Positions 58,101-62,107 of a DNA stretch of 64,000 bases are shown piece by piece. Origin of the DNA: Sphaerolaimus hirsutus (taxonomy: Eukaryota > Nematoda > Chromadorea > Monhysterida > Sphaerolaimidae). The stretch's first letter is position 1. The number at the start of each line of letters is the position of its first letter. Location of the stretch: contig OZ038453.1 of assembly GCA_964036195.1 (NCBI GenBank), forward strand, positions 20,869,206-20,933,205. The letters are read 5' to 3'. Below the pieces are notes generated by a model, which was not told the origin of the DNA, did no database searches, and saw only the letters and a program-made list of their open reading frames with translations. A program made the translations under genes and the position numbers.

Positions 58101-61040
58101 AAATATTAAAGGGGTGCACTGAGACCAGGTTTCAAGAAATTTTACTTGACAAATCACAGTAATTATGTGTTTTTCCAGAGGTTGCACATTATTAAAACAT
58201 GAACAAATTTTGAAGGTTTATTTGAGATTCAAATGCAAGTTAAAAATAAGTGAAAATTAGTAAAAAAATATATGCACCATGGTCAAACATGCAGGAATAT
58301 GTAATAGTCTCTGGACGAGAGTGCACTGAGATGCATGAGCACTGGCCCACACTGCACAAGCAAAACAAACAAAGCCGAGTCGAGAGTAAATCGCAACAGA
58401 TACACACACATCCATGTGTGGCTAATCTCTTTCACATATATTAGATATTAGTTTCACATCAAAGGAAAGTTAGTCCATCAATTTGAACACACACACACAT
58501 AACACACATCTGAACCTTATTGCAAAAAAGTGTTTGGATTCTGCCTCAGTTTTGTTTCGATTTTGCCTCATTTTTGTTTGGATTCTGCGTAATTTCGTTT
58601 TGGATTATGCTGCAGTTGGTTGTTTGGATTTTGCCTCATTTTTGTTTGTATTATGCGCTGTTCGGATTTTGATGCAGACTCCTTTCGGGACAAAGCAATT
58701 TTTTAAGAGAACAAAAACATTGAAAGCCTGAATCGAAACAGCATCAAAATCAGCTAATTTACAATAGAATGGGACGTTTATCTCAGCAGAACCTCGTTTG
58801 TTGCACAGAGCTGCGTACACAGACTATTTTTAATTGCCCTATTCTATTGAAACATTTGACCCGGTGCTGTACCTTTCGGTGCTAGCACCGGCGGGTTGCC
58901 GGTGCTAGCACCGAAAGGCACCGCACCGGGCTGGAATTTCTGAAGTAAATATCGAGCAGTTTCTCAGTGGTCTCACCTTTGGAAGTGCAATATTTCCATG
59001 AATTATCAACCGATTTTGATGGTTGAGCACTTAAAATGATCAGAATCATGTGGCAATCACTTTTATGAAACAATTACAATGATTACGAATGAAAGATAAA
59101 ATATTTAATTCATTACAATTTCCATAGCCACTATTGTCTACTGATCGGAGTCGTTGCTGTACAGAGAATGGAACTATCTCTGTCATATACTGACAACAAA
59201 TTTTGAACAAAAAAGTAAGATAAATATAAAATATAAAAATGATTAAAATTCAACAAAATTTTAGATTCACTCATCAGATCAAGTATCGGGTATAATGGAT
59301 TTCACAGTAGGTATATTTATTTGGTAGGGAGGTTTACAAATAGGCAAAAACAGTTGGGTCAATTATATCGCTGTTTTTTGAAATATGAATAAGCACATAC
59401 TACGAACAAAATTGCACAGCACATGAAGCCTTGGCCGGTGCCTTTCCCGGTGCCTTTTACTTTGCCCTGGTGCTAGCACCTTTGGCACTGGCAAAAAAAT
59501 GGCACCGCACCGCACCGGCACCGGTGCTATTCTGAAAAAAATGGCACCGGCACCGGCATGGCACACCTGAGGATTGCAATGGCACCGCACCAGCACCGGT
59601 GCTGGTGCCCTTCGGTGCCCAGCACCGGGGCACCAGTGCCCCGGTGCCTTTACATCACTAGGCACCGGTGCCGGTACGGTGCGGTGCCATTTTTTGGCCG
59701 GTGCCCCAAGGTGCCAGGTACCCTTTTCATGCCATGGGTGAGGTGCCGGTGCGGTGCGGTGCTATTTTTCCCGGTGCCTTAAACATCACTATCATTGATA
59801 GAACATGCAACTTTTGTGAATCCACTGATAAAGTTATTAGCATAGCTCTCTTCAGAATTTCAGCACCAGACAGCAGTCCCGCACCCAAACTGTAAAATGT
59901 CATGTAGGTAAATAGTTTTATAAATTTGTCAATTCTCATGAAAAGTGTGTAAACATCAGTAGCAAAACTTTGTATTTGATTGGAAGTTGACACTTTGGAG
60001 TCTGGCCTAGGAAAATATCGGATTTATCATTGTATTTACCGTATTTCCTCGAAATACCCCCGGCGGGTTTATTTTTTCAGAGTGAGAATTTTGAGGGGGG
60101 CGGGGGGTTAAACGAGGGGGGTGTATTTCGGGGGGGGGGGGGTTATTATTTCGCCAGAATTTTTTGTAATCCCAGTACTCAAATGTCGTCTGAAACGTAC
60201 GCAGACGTCGAAAAATGCAACAAAAATCGTTATTTATAAGACTCTAAAGACATTTATAAGTGTGTAGACTGTAGACTTAAATATATGTATTTATTAGTAT
60301 TTACGTTTGACGGTATAAACCCTGTCCTAACATAACACCGTCATTGTTTTTAACGTGTGTTCTGCGTTTCCCAGATCACAAACAGCAGCTTTTGTCATTT
60401 ACATTCTCTATACACTATATTTGGGGGGGGGGGTATTTCGAAGGGGGGGTTATAAATTCATAGTGTCCATTTTGAGGAGGGGTTAGAGGGGTGTATTTCG
60501 AGGAAATACGGTACATAAATATCTAATAAATAGGATGGCTTCGAAACATGCGCTGCCATGGGTGGTGCATTTGCCAGAATCCATGACATGACCGAACTCT
60601 ATCTCCATCTGGTTTCCTGGCTTCTTGATCAGGTATTTTCTCAAAATTCATGTGATTCACTTTGGATAAAACGGAGTGCATAAGTATACATACCACTACG
60701 TACACAGTTTCCTTCAATACCGGTCTTTATCGCTGCTAAATTTAGCGATGCATATGACCCCGGGTTTTACCACTGGATGCTAAAGAGTGGCGCAGGCGAT
60801 AGACTTCCCGTGGTAAGATTTGTCAACTCAGCATTTTTCTTTGTCAACTCATTTCACAATGATGGTATTTAATTTTTCAGTTAATGGAAGACCACCCGCC
60901 GCTTCAAGACTATCTAAAGAAATGCGTTTTCCTTAATGCTAAGAGAATATCGTCAGTGTGGAAAAAAGATCCCGGTTTTTGGGAAACAACTTATTGTAAT
61001 GATGCAGCTGAAAATATCACTCGAGTATTGTGCATGAATG
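28195..61040 (+). CDS. Secreted mosaic protein: signal peptide, CTLD, EGF, CTLD, TSP1-like, CTLD (16 exons, 3' end off window or not found)
   Basis: Exons: 28195-28346, 30163-30237, 30644-30704, 30790-30857, 30953-31113, 31229-31288, 32095-32151, 32469-32647, 33705-33824, 33899-34024, 34293-34425, 35947-36117, 36381-36484, 60534-60632, 60708-60812 and 60881-61040. Phases agree throughout, giving 610 codons plus one base. The start ATG opens a plausible signal peptide (MLYHKLFK, then CIYITLVFEFV). Three C-type lectin-like domains (about residues 26-172, 211-397, 455-610), one EGF domain (173-211) and one TSP1-like domain (398-454) follow. All module borders are phase 1, the classic exon-shuffling arrangement. 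An extracellular or secreted location is implied; the ligand is unknown. The last exon ends with a GTAAAT donor in phase 1, so at least one more exon exists. The intron at 33825 uses a GC donor (GCAAGT). Exon ends were chosen by eye; 34024 is the least certain. Confidence 0.82.
28411..30120. repeat. MITE, TACCGTATTTGC group, split by a hAT-like element in lectin intron 1
   Basis: It starts TACCGAATTTAGTTGAATAA and ends TATTCAACCAAATATGTTA. Its interior C-runs and TTGAATAATTC words match the family. The element at 28663-30043 is inserted inside it. Confidence 0.65.
28663..30043. mobile_element. hAT-like element, CAGAGTTG / GCGTAAGC family, 8-bp TSD
   Basis: The termini CAGAGTTG and CAACTCTG are flanked by the exact duplication CTTTCAAG (28655-28662 and 30044-30051). 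The ends are arrays of AAAGCGTAAGCGTAA and GTATTTTTAAAATACC words. The 1-kb middle has no recognisable protein and carries a GCCGTTCTATT MITE piece at 28927-29044. CAG termini plus 8-bp duplications are textbook hAT features. Confidence 0.9.
31229..32151 (+). CDS. Lectin mosaic module 2: EGF-like domain split over two exons
   Basis: Exons 31229-31288 and 32095-32151 join in phase 1. The six cysteines follow EGF spacing: C-x4-C-x5-C-x9-C-x1-C-x8-C, with SVGPCGKSGFC in the first exon and FICLCNGLMAGEYC in the second. The intron holds a TACCGTATTACC MITE (31431-31877). The module is bounded by phase-1 introns. Confidence 0.78.
31431..31877. repeat. MITE, TACCGTATTACC family, in the EGF-module intron
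   Basis: It starts TACCGTATTACCTCGAAATA and ends TTCAAGGTAATACGGTA. The core has CAGTTTTAACGTGTGTTCTG, the reverse complement of the word seen at 16393 and 17468. G-runs up to 14 bases long are present. Confidence 0.85.
32469..34425 (+). CDS. Lectin mosaic module 3: CTLD2 (4 exons)
   Basis: Exons 32469-32647, 33705-33824, 33899-34024 and 34293-34425; internal junctions are all phase 0. Words: NFCG, LSPLSCYGIS (first Cys), ADARVFCDDM, TRLAYIPT (the LA-x-I strand), NSWTGMVQ, YINADG, NYCVKLQ and DESCDAA-GRPLCEF. The intron 32648-33704 contains the hAT-like element 32800-33437. The exon 33705-33824 is followed by GCAAGT, a GC-AG intron. Confidence 0.75.
32800..33437. mobile_element. hAT-like element, TAGGGTGTCAAA / GGAAAACGG family, 8-bp TSD
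   Basis: The ends TAGGGTGTCAAA and TTTGACACCCTA are flanked by the exact duplication GTTGTGAG (32792-32799 and 33438-33445). The whole 638-bp body is an array of TTTTCCGTTTTCC words and their variants (CCGGC, CCGCC, CCAGC joints), all in one orientation. It lies in an intron of CTLD2. Confidence 0.9.
34961..35397. repeat. MITE, TACCGTATTTCTTCTAATAG family, in lectin intron
   Basis: It starts TACCGTATTTCTTCTAATAG and ends TTAAAGAAATACGG, with GCCCTTCTATTGGAGA words repeated on both sides of an AT-rich middle. It lies between exons 34293-34425 and 35947-36117. Confidence 0.75.
35646..35930. repeat. MITE of the TACCTTATTACC family (shortened)
   Basis: It carries the family's core words ATGTACATGATGTATTT, AGCTACACATAGACTA and TATATCCTGTTTGGAC between two C-run ends. 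The closest relatives are nested in the CAACGATGG elements at 3574 and 14500. It abuts the branch/acceptor region of the TSP1-like exon. Confidence 0.6.
35947..36117 (+). CDS. Lectin mosaic module 4: TSP1-like domain (single exon)
   Basis: One 171-bp exon, phase 1 to phase 1. It reads PVDCSRMQFELGTCSATCDHG, then R-T-V-T-W-T-R, GCDNEF and LPCAQMPCQ. The C-S-x-T-C-x-x-G and final C-x4-C fit a thrombospondin type 1 repeat, although the usual leading Trp residues are absent (FELG in place of WSxWS). That makes TSP1-like a good but not certain call. Confidence 0.7.
36140..36319. repeat. MITE, GCCGTTCTATT family, short copy in lectin intron
   Basis: It starts TACCGTATTCTTGTAATAGA and ends TTTTAGAAGAAATACGGTA, with TGCCGTTC words between. 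It fills the small intron between the TSP1-like exon and exon 36381-36484. Confidence 0.75.
36381..61040 (+). CDS. Lectin mosaic module 5: CTLD3 (4 exons around a 24-kb intron)
   Basis: Exons 36381-36484, 60534-60632, 60708-60812 and 60881-61040; junctions are phase 0, outer borders phase 1. Words: TCYYVVDLPTGIWG (first Cys), FETCAAMGGAFARIHDM (C-x3-GG-x-A-x-I helix), PVFIAAKFSDAYDPGFYHW, KKCVFLNAKRISSVW and YCNDA-RVLCMN. The helix exon lies right of the giant nested insertion, yet continues the domain exactly, so the insertion is intronic. Intron positions and phases match CTLD2. Confidence 0.78.
36587..37840 (+). repeat. BEL/Pao left LTR
   Basis: It starts TGTGTTGACC and ends GCTTCATCAC, and matches the right LTR along its whole length with a few dozen visible base differences and small indels (for instance TATTACATTACC against TATTACTATTTACC). 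Boundaries are good to about 2 bp. It contains AATAAAG at about 37653, a possible polyadenylation signal. Confidence 0.88.
37842..37858 (+). other. BEL/Pao primer binding site candidate
   Basis: TGGCGCAGTGAGCAGGG begins one base after the left LTR. A TGG start complementary to a tRNA CCA end is expected here. I cannot name the tRNA without a search. Confidence 0.55.
37859..38842 (+). other. BEL/Pao 5' leader
   Basis: About 980 bp between the primer site and the gag start. It contains many stop codons in all plus frames and no domain words; the short frames on both strands are not credible genes. Confidence 0.5.
38843..40273 (+). pseudogene. BEL/Pao gag (capsid-like part and first zinc-knuckle region)
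   Basis: Gag forms the element's particle and binds its RNA. The frame 38843-39415 has a coiled, charged N-terminus. An in-frame TGA (39413) precedes 39428-40273, which carries the BEL gag signature region (SYLRSLLKGSAFNMISGLSVT and YAPAIAMLKKRY). The zinc-knuckle word CLRCLQKGH lies at about 40196; the last Cys position reads Ser. A frame shift near 40235 ends the frame. Confidence 0.8.
40242..41017 (+). pseudogene. BEL/Pao gag end and aspartic protease, cut by the gypsy insertion
   Basis: The frame opens with a second zinc-knuckle word (CFYCKSNRHHSAVC). A Q/S-rich linker follows, then IQAFLDTGSQGTYMS, the retropepsin active-site word D-T-G. An in-frame TGA at 40776 interrupts it, and the frame runs on until the gypsy LTR at 41018. 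The continuation lies at 48283. Confidence 0.8.
41014..41017. repeat. Gypsy target site duplication, left copy (TTAT)
   Basis: TTAT immediately precedes the left LTR and recurs at 48279-48282 immediately after the right LTR. A 4-bp duplication is usual for Ty3/gypsy integrases. Confidence 0.85.
41018..41156 (-). repeat. Gypsy 3' LTR (139 bp)
   Basis: On the minus strand it starts TGTTGGATCC and ends CAGTTTTTCA, thus TG...CA ends. No difference from the other LTR was seen. At 139 bp it is short for a gypsy element. Confidence 0.92.
41195..41577 (-). CDS. Gypsy 3' accessory frame: coiled-coil-like protein, possibly a spliced exon
   Basis: The frame from 41577 down to 41195 encodes heptad-rich sequence (LIATLTDRVQTLERHI at the start, then ECLKKLEKRVEHLESESE) and an acidic tail. 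Directly upstream on the minus strand is a T-rich tract ending in CAG, a good splice acceptor. The frame lacks its own early ATG apart from an internal Met, so expression by splicing is likely. It has no signal peptide or membrane segment, so it is not a typical env. Function unknown. Confidence 0.5.
41747..42019 (-). CDS. Gypsy small frame overlapping the pol end (90 aa, Pro/Val-rich)
   Basis: It starts inside the last codons of pol in another frame (MAIMAPGTPSAHEVE) and contains many Pro, Val, Ser and Glu residues but no known motif. It could be the upstream part of the coiled-coil frame at 41195-41577 after splicing. The overlap with pol may also be chance. Confidence 0.35.
   Translation of the reverse strand: MAIMAPGTPSAHEVETTGPDPSRIRVTVNSDPVAPESVPKPKFVVTVPPPQTSKTGPEAMSGSVQSVEKDAIPAETVDKDAVLFLSISLF
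41982..48068 (-). CDS. Gypsy gag-pol polyprotein, single open frame of 2028 aa
   Basis: Encodes the structural and replication proteins of the element as one frame without a frameshift signal. Approximate domains: gag to about residue 620, ending in a zinc-knuckle-like word CPRLGHAGHRVSQC in which the second Cys is Leu; retropepsin word LLDSGCTRS at about 856; reverse transcriptase with YIDDILV at about 1365; RNase H with ECDASAVGLGAVL at about 1521; integrase zinc finger H-x-H...C-x2-C (HMGVYASHGS and CTQCSHC) at about 1738-1775; and the integrase catalytic acids in HLDTI, TDRGTEY and NPEANG at about 1808, 1866 and 1899. No chromodomain word was seen. The start ATG is the first in frame after the leader. 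An intact frame with identical LTRs suggests recent activity. Confidence 0.93.
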   Translation of the reverse strand: MSGSSDPPRRHTRAHPGEGVPPFAPHSAALRFVENLNLQMAWHPRNPVVEGPIVTGPRSVHTAESVNSQLSTRYVLGSSPSVHTARGWYSGNYDTVSMVLSERHTAECSGPRTFTELNVLNVQNVRPVTRGWHGGGMNMSTLSAGRPIDTEIHAAQPMPVLDNNCSYAQHYKPPNSAELERYARIDASAQRAIKERRHERAQHQLTAPNRDETGVTQVTRPYEYREHAGNVNPQPKKQFVDLREGTESDGQGGVRSPNILDRLTRYAYSAVPAEKHVAQRFDLQFCSAPIQPCCVVNTTTYFHQENLLKPVNFEKQSSAPKFCGAPNPKAPILNESSLLADVKECLTKLSDQLTDIKTPKVNLSTIQEQDNRWMAKNLANLPSACALKSNAENMQFWMLLKPHILDKIQIFKGKSDTLSFADWRRTVQTAVLSVPTPDLLPQFWQEIFASKVGGEAFKAMTALFPPEKMSEHETVLSALGDIFRDHTKTYSYVEWENASMGRNETFVDFYLRLISKVPIEIKNSVKFDRVLIDNLVGNKVWSRFDDTRYDKFVVANFRSKYKDSDSQMNFVVQKIDDYFRQVKKSVSETKTFPNPRGINPRVTMRNMLRESAIVPWCPRLGHAGHRVSQCRLTQRENSNPPQFFNRPQTSPNILPGLTNKSEGYGQVRKFGPANTHDITLTRKTDAKMATEVPVDVQNDKFDNINSEVTGSQDDEKDDHRDGDEKYDAYCAEFRHRLVQMYDHNPGQFTRWQHSHFIRKTFSNVQMPMRGVSPHSSTRSLSMIQTPMNSEFNDEKQNPCATDLCENTLMFSDEIKIPCCAFSMVGENQKLCIRVAPSNGPQIHATVKIENIPCRALLDSGCTRSIIPIKFLKQLTDRLGWDINNIIHPTDVILRMVSGETKSGALRETSLHVEHTSPFDSVSRRVLVTFLVNTIDGALNEILLGTDIMPFLKLSWLIPLTMDKSTDFKLPSDNKLSSNIVTNERNFKKFVSEKLFASRDIFVPANAVHTLQVKYPKKPANVSTISWKSSFALYSNSDVETPFSLYNTAVAASESDKAYLQLFNSSNAPLKIKKGDILAICDVFPNFCNFQQGKHFHKVLNDKNVMSLFGIHCVPLVTAAKAVILPQPPASQFDAPPKPLESVPLTHAERFQFILKNLPNKNRISLPENDQKLFEKLLFDFHDVFSCHEYDVGKTPLIKHKILTDPNQPPIKQSVRYEAKRHRDFIQKNVAAMLKEGIIEASDGPWASPITIAPKGTDNFRFCVDFKLVNLVTKIDSYPLPRIGELLAELSGNTIFSAIDIRHGYYVELADEETRERTSFVCSLGQYRYTRLPFGTVNAGATFQRMMSLMISGLNENLSRPWCKTYIDDILVCSSTIPEHLIHLTRLFERLRWANLKMQPAKCNLFASELKYLGHQISAEGVSPTPSRVAAMTEQPKVHFKQDLRRFLGKCVYYSHFIPNYSTVSAPLYSILSGTFPKHGQTPFQWTDEMLTSWDLLKHLITNPPILRHPTYHDDRGFILECDASAVGLGAVLSQMGDDKKLHPISFISKRLSHPHTKFSAAELESLCICWAIRRLADYIEGQKLTVYTDNSGIQQILKSPSNSKLERWATWMQDKVTHFIHKPGEMNKVADALSRNPIDETKIFGVDELTIPTNIVKGIAAVSVSVDPSPFSGTSLNWENIQNNDPELSVIIEAIKNKTQTFADALLIENILYCKAPIQPSHFAIWPPKTWQHACFVQAHMGVYASHGSQQRTLHLLCEYFAWPGMKTDIIEFCTQCSHCMTFKPHRLHPAPLGFVDSPSQPFEVIHLDTIQICSNNSKSKVLVAVDALTRYTIAVPISSLHATVLAKAILKHIFLVFGAPRIIITDRGTEYCNSEVQSLCTKFGVEHKPVLARNPEANGLVEQTNRQIRMMMTSCAQDYPTCTWKDLLPMAILKHNLAMNKVTGCCPFFLIFGYLPHWNLFYVAAKNLDVNEARSLAQNLSNKNKLVSPQIYIRKHLKYNEIKFSSKVFFIFIAACGHHGARNTFGA
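48140..48278 (-). repeat. Gypsy 5' LTR (139 bp)
   Basis: The sequence is the same as 41018-41156. The internal region starts at 48139 with TGGTGGACGACCTGG on the minus strand, a candidate primer binding site starting with TGG directly after the LTR. Confidence 0.92.
48283..48949 (+). pseudogene. BEL/Pao pol: linker and N-terminal reverse transcriptase
   Basis: It resumes right after the gypsy target duplication with GLNYFWDLM and RLPSGLYVIPSELG, typical of the BEL protease-RT linker. RT words follow: KFHILPHQPVI and VREVYDASAKPPGMPA. A frame shift at about 48944 ends this part. Confidence 0.82.
48946..49701 (+). pseudogene. BEL/Pao pol: reverse transcriptase palm
   Basis: Contains CMYRGPVILPQLVGMLMRFR, the LVADIEKAFLQI segment (first catalytic Asp), RVPFGIICSPALL, and LYVDNLILS, the YxDD-equivalent box in the YVDN form. 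CFDPMGLIGPVLLPA marks the transition to RNase H. A frame shift at about 49640 ends the reading. Confidence 0.85.
49595..50200 (+). pseudogene. BEL/Pao pol: RNase H
   Basis: Words AQLHIFVDASAMAYSAAAYI (first Asp), IPRLELLAMLIGSRM (Glu) and VIWSDST (Asp) fit the RNase H triad of BEL elements. A frame shift at about 50130 leads into the next frame, where RHIAGLENPADMATRG, the end of RNase H, is read. Confidence 0.82.
50140..50751 (+). pseudogene. BEL/Pao pol: RNase H end and integrase leader
   Basis: After HIAGLENPADMATRGMS come LWWKGPEWL, a BEL signature, and a charged linker with EREIALKYWIKVMQ. The frame stops near 50749 and the integrase continues in another frame. Confidence 0.8.
50748..52019 (+). 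pseudogene. BEL/Pao integrase
   Basis: Integrase inserts the cDNA copy. HEKLMHAGVQHTLAAIRQKY and CPTCQK form the HHCC finger, GLDYLGPVWY carries the first Asp, AVISDNATQF the second, and PWQGGVYERMVG the Glu. The region beyond INSRPISYI is the BEL C-terminal part. An in-frame TGA at 51948 falls where the family normally has an Arg (after WKMG). Confidence 0.88.
52020..53765 (+). pseudogene. BEL/Pao env-like surface region
   Basis: It continues in the integrase frame after TGA. A hydrophobic segment (SLVIGMFCIMLMLTGVSES, about 52254-52310) looks like a signal peptide. After an in-frame TGA at 52368, a roughly 370-aa ectodomain-like stretch (52407-53519) has many Cys and a basic KTKRS site at about 53190, possibly a protease site. 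Another TGA at 53517 precedes 53523-53765. The lack of pol domains, the position after integrase and the membrane features indicate an envelope-type glycoprotein. It is broken. Confidence 0.65.
53680..54240 (+). pseudogene. BEL/Pao env-like membrane-proximal and transmembrane region
   Basis: In a different frame from the previous part. A helix-prone region is followed by a Gly-rich amphipathic stretch (GIGAGIGQTAAGIGKAYGHY, then SGVSKGYTNFLGG) and a strong membrane segment (about 54160-54230, ending GYLWYN) before TAG. The Gly-rich approach to the membrane resembles class III fusogens such as herpesvirus gB; that comparison is by eye only. Confidence 0.6.
54241..54845 (+). pseudogene. BEL/Pao env-like cytoplasmic tail and 3' non-coding region
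   Basis: After TAG the same frame stays open to 54900. It begins with a Cys-rich stretch (CIWKCIVCPFKCIW) next to the membrane segment, then a basic tail (KRRARSNS). This suggests the TAG is a decay mutation and the tail belongs to the env-like protein. The last part (about 54660-54845) is CAC/CGC-rich and probably non-coding. Confidence 0.45.
54846..56101 (+). repeat. BEL/Pao right LTR
   Basis: It is colinear with the left LTR and ends GGCTTCATCAC before GTGCGG. The differences from the left copy, at roughly 2% by eye, show that the insertion is not recent. Several are C/T or G/A changes. Confidence 0.88.
56280..56857. other. Unassigned interior of the GGTGCC element
   Basis: No exon is recognised. 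TAGTGATGTATTAGTGATGTA at about 56574 repeats the family terminus and may mark a further truncated element. The stretch at about 56750-56850 resembles 6770-6880. Confidence 0.35.
56858..58673. mobile_element. Large fold-back element with AATCCAAACAAAAATGAGGC arms (about 1.8 kb)
   Basis: The left edge (56858-57050) is an array of AAAATCCAAACAAAAATGAG words and the right edge (58530-58673) is the same array reversed. Further in, CATCTAAATACTTATATAAG and its complement, TTTCCTTTGATTTGAAACTA and its complement, and other long matches are placed symmetrically around a centre near 57540. The arms are imperfect but extend for about 0.9 kb each. No protein was recognised. Confidence 0.75.
58674..59429. 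other. Unassigned stretch with a GGTGCC hairpin
   Basis: 58858-58925 is a compact GC-rich hairpin (GGTGCTAGCACCGG mirrored). The rest is AT-rich without recognisable coding words. Confidence 0.4.
60037..60513. repeat. MITE, TACCGTATTTCC family, in lectin intron
   Basis: It starts TACCGTATTTCCTCGAAATA and ends TATTTCGAGGAAATACGGTA; the core has ACGTACGCAGACGTCG. It ends only 20 bp before exon 60534-60632, so the acceptor of that exon lies directly next to MITE sequence. Confidence 0.85.
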
Positions 61041-61056
61041 GTAAATGTGTATTATC

Positions 61057-61430
61057 TACCGTATTTTTTCTAATAAAAGGGCGGTCTCCAATAGAATGGT
61101 ATCTCTAATAAAAGATACACTTTTTGACTTTATGTGGGCCACAAAATAAATAGAAGGGCAGCCTCCTTAGAAAATGCTGAAATTGTGCCAAATGCATTAA
61201 AAAATTAATAAAAAATTATGTACATGCTGTTATTAAGTGGCTTTGGTCCATTGATTTGGTCCTTTTTTAAGATGATGAATGAACTGAAATCTTCATTCTA
61301 TGTGATCATGTAATCATCTATGTAATCACCTGTGATGTAACACTTAACTGTAACCATAAAACGTTGGCAGAACTTCATTAAAAGTTGATGAAAAAAAATA
61401 GAAGCCCTTTTATTAGAAATAATATACCGT
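61057..61430. repeat. MITE, TACCGTATTTCTTCTAATAG family (decayed)
   Basis: It starts TACCGTATTTTTTCTAATAA 16 bp after the last lectin exon and ends near TTTTATTAGAAATAATATA, with GGGCGGTCTCCAATAGAA words near the left end. It abuts the next MITE at 61426. Confidence 0.55.
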
Positions 61431-61848
61431 ATTACCTCGAAATACCCCCAGAGCGTTTATTATTTCACCAGCAAAATTTGAGGGTGGGAAAATTCGAGGG
61501 AGGGGGGTTGGGGTCGATTATTTCGCCAGAAATTTTCGGAAATTCCCCATAGAAAAGACGTAGAAAAATCGAACAATTACGTAGATGTATATGTGTTTAT
61601 AGGCATATGTAACTGTATATACACATAAACCCTTCCCTAACGTCACTTAGCCATCACTTTTAACGTGTGTTCTGCATTGTACAGATCACAAACTACAGTA
61701 TTTGTCATGTATGTTCTCTTTACACTCAATTTTAGGGGGGGTATTTCGAGGGGGGGGGAGTTTTATTATTTCCTCAGCCGAATTTTAGGGGGGGTATTTC
61801 GAGGGGGGGGGGGTTAATTCAAGGGGGGATAATTCGAGGTAATACGGT
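61426..61848. repeat. MITE, TACCGTATTACC family
   Basis: It starts TACCGTATTACCTCGAAATA and ends AATTCGAGGTAATACGG. The core carries CTTTTAACGTGTGTTCTG and GTCATGTATGTTCTC, as in the copy at 31431. Confidence 0.85.
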
Positions 61849-62107
61849 TGTACTTTAGCTAAATATGATAATTTTGAGCTATTAGCTATTTTCCCCCTAT
61901 CATAGACGAAAAAAGGTCCAAAATTCTGGCGGTGACAGTTAGTGACAGGCATTTTTAAGGCAGTGACACCAACATATATACACCATCAGGGGTCTCCTAG
62001 ATTTCGGCCCTCCGGGGGTTGCTGGATAGATAGCATATCCCTCCTCCGGAGAAATAGATAGCTGAAAAAATTTCTGGGGGGTTGTGGGGGTTCGCGGGAG
62101 TTCAATA

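Larger units (their letters stand above)
36511..59791. mobile_element. hAT-like element, TAGTGATG / GGTGCC family, split by a retrotransposon; 8-bp TSD
   Basis: The left end TAGTGATGTAAAGGCACCGG (36511) and right end CCTTAAACATCACTA (59791) are flanked by the exact duplication TCATTGAT at 36503-36510 and 59792-59799. The GGTGCC/GGCACC arrays remain at 36520-36586, 56102-56260, 58860-58925 and 59430-59785. Inside lie the BEL element and a large fold-back. A second reversed terminus of the same family occurs at 59659 (TTTACATCACTA), so two family members may be merged here. Confidence 0.75.
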
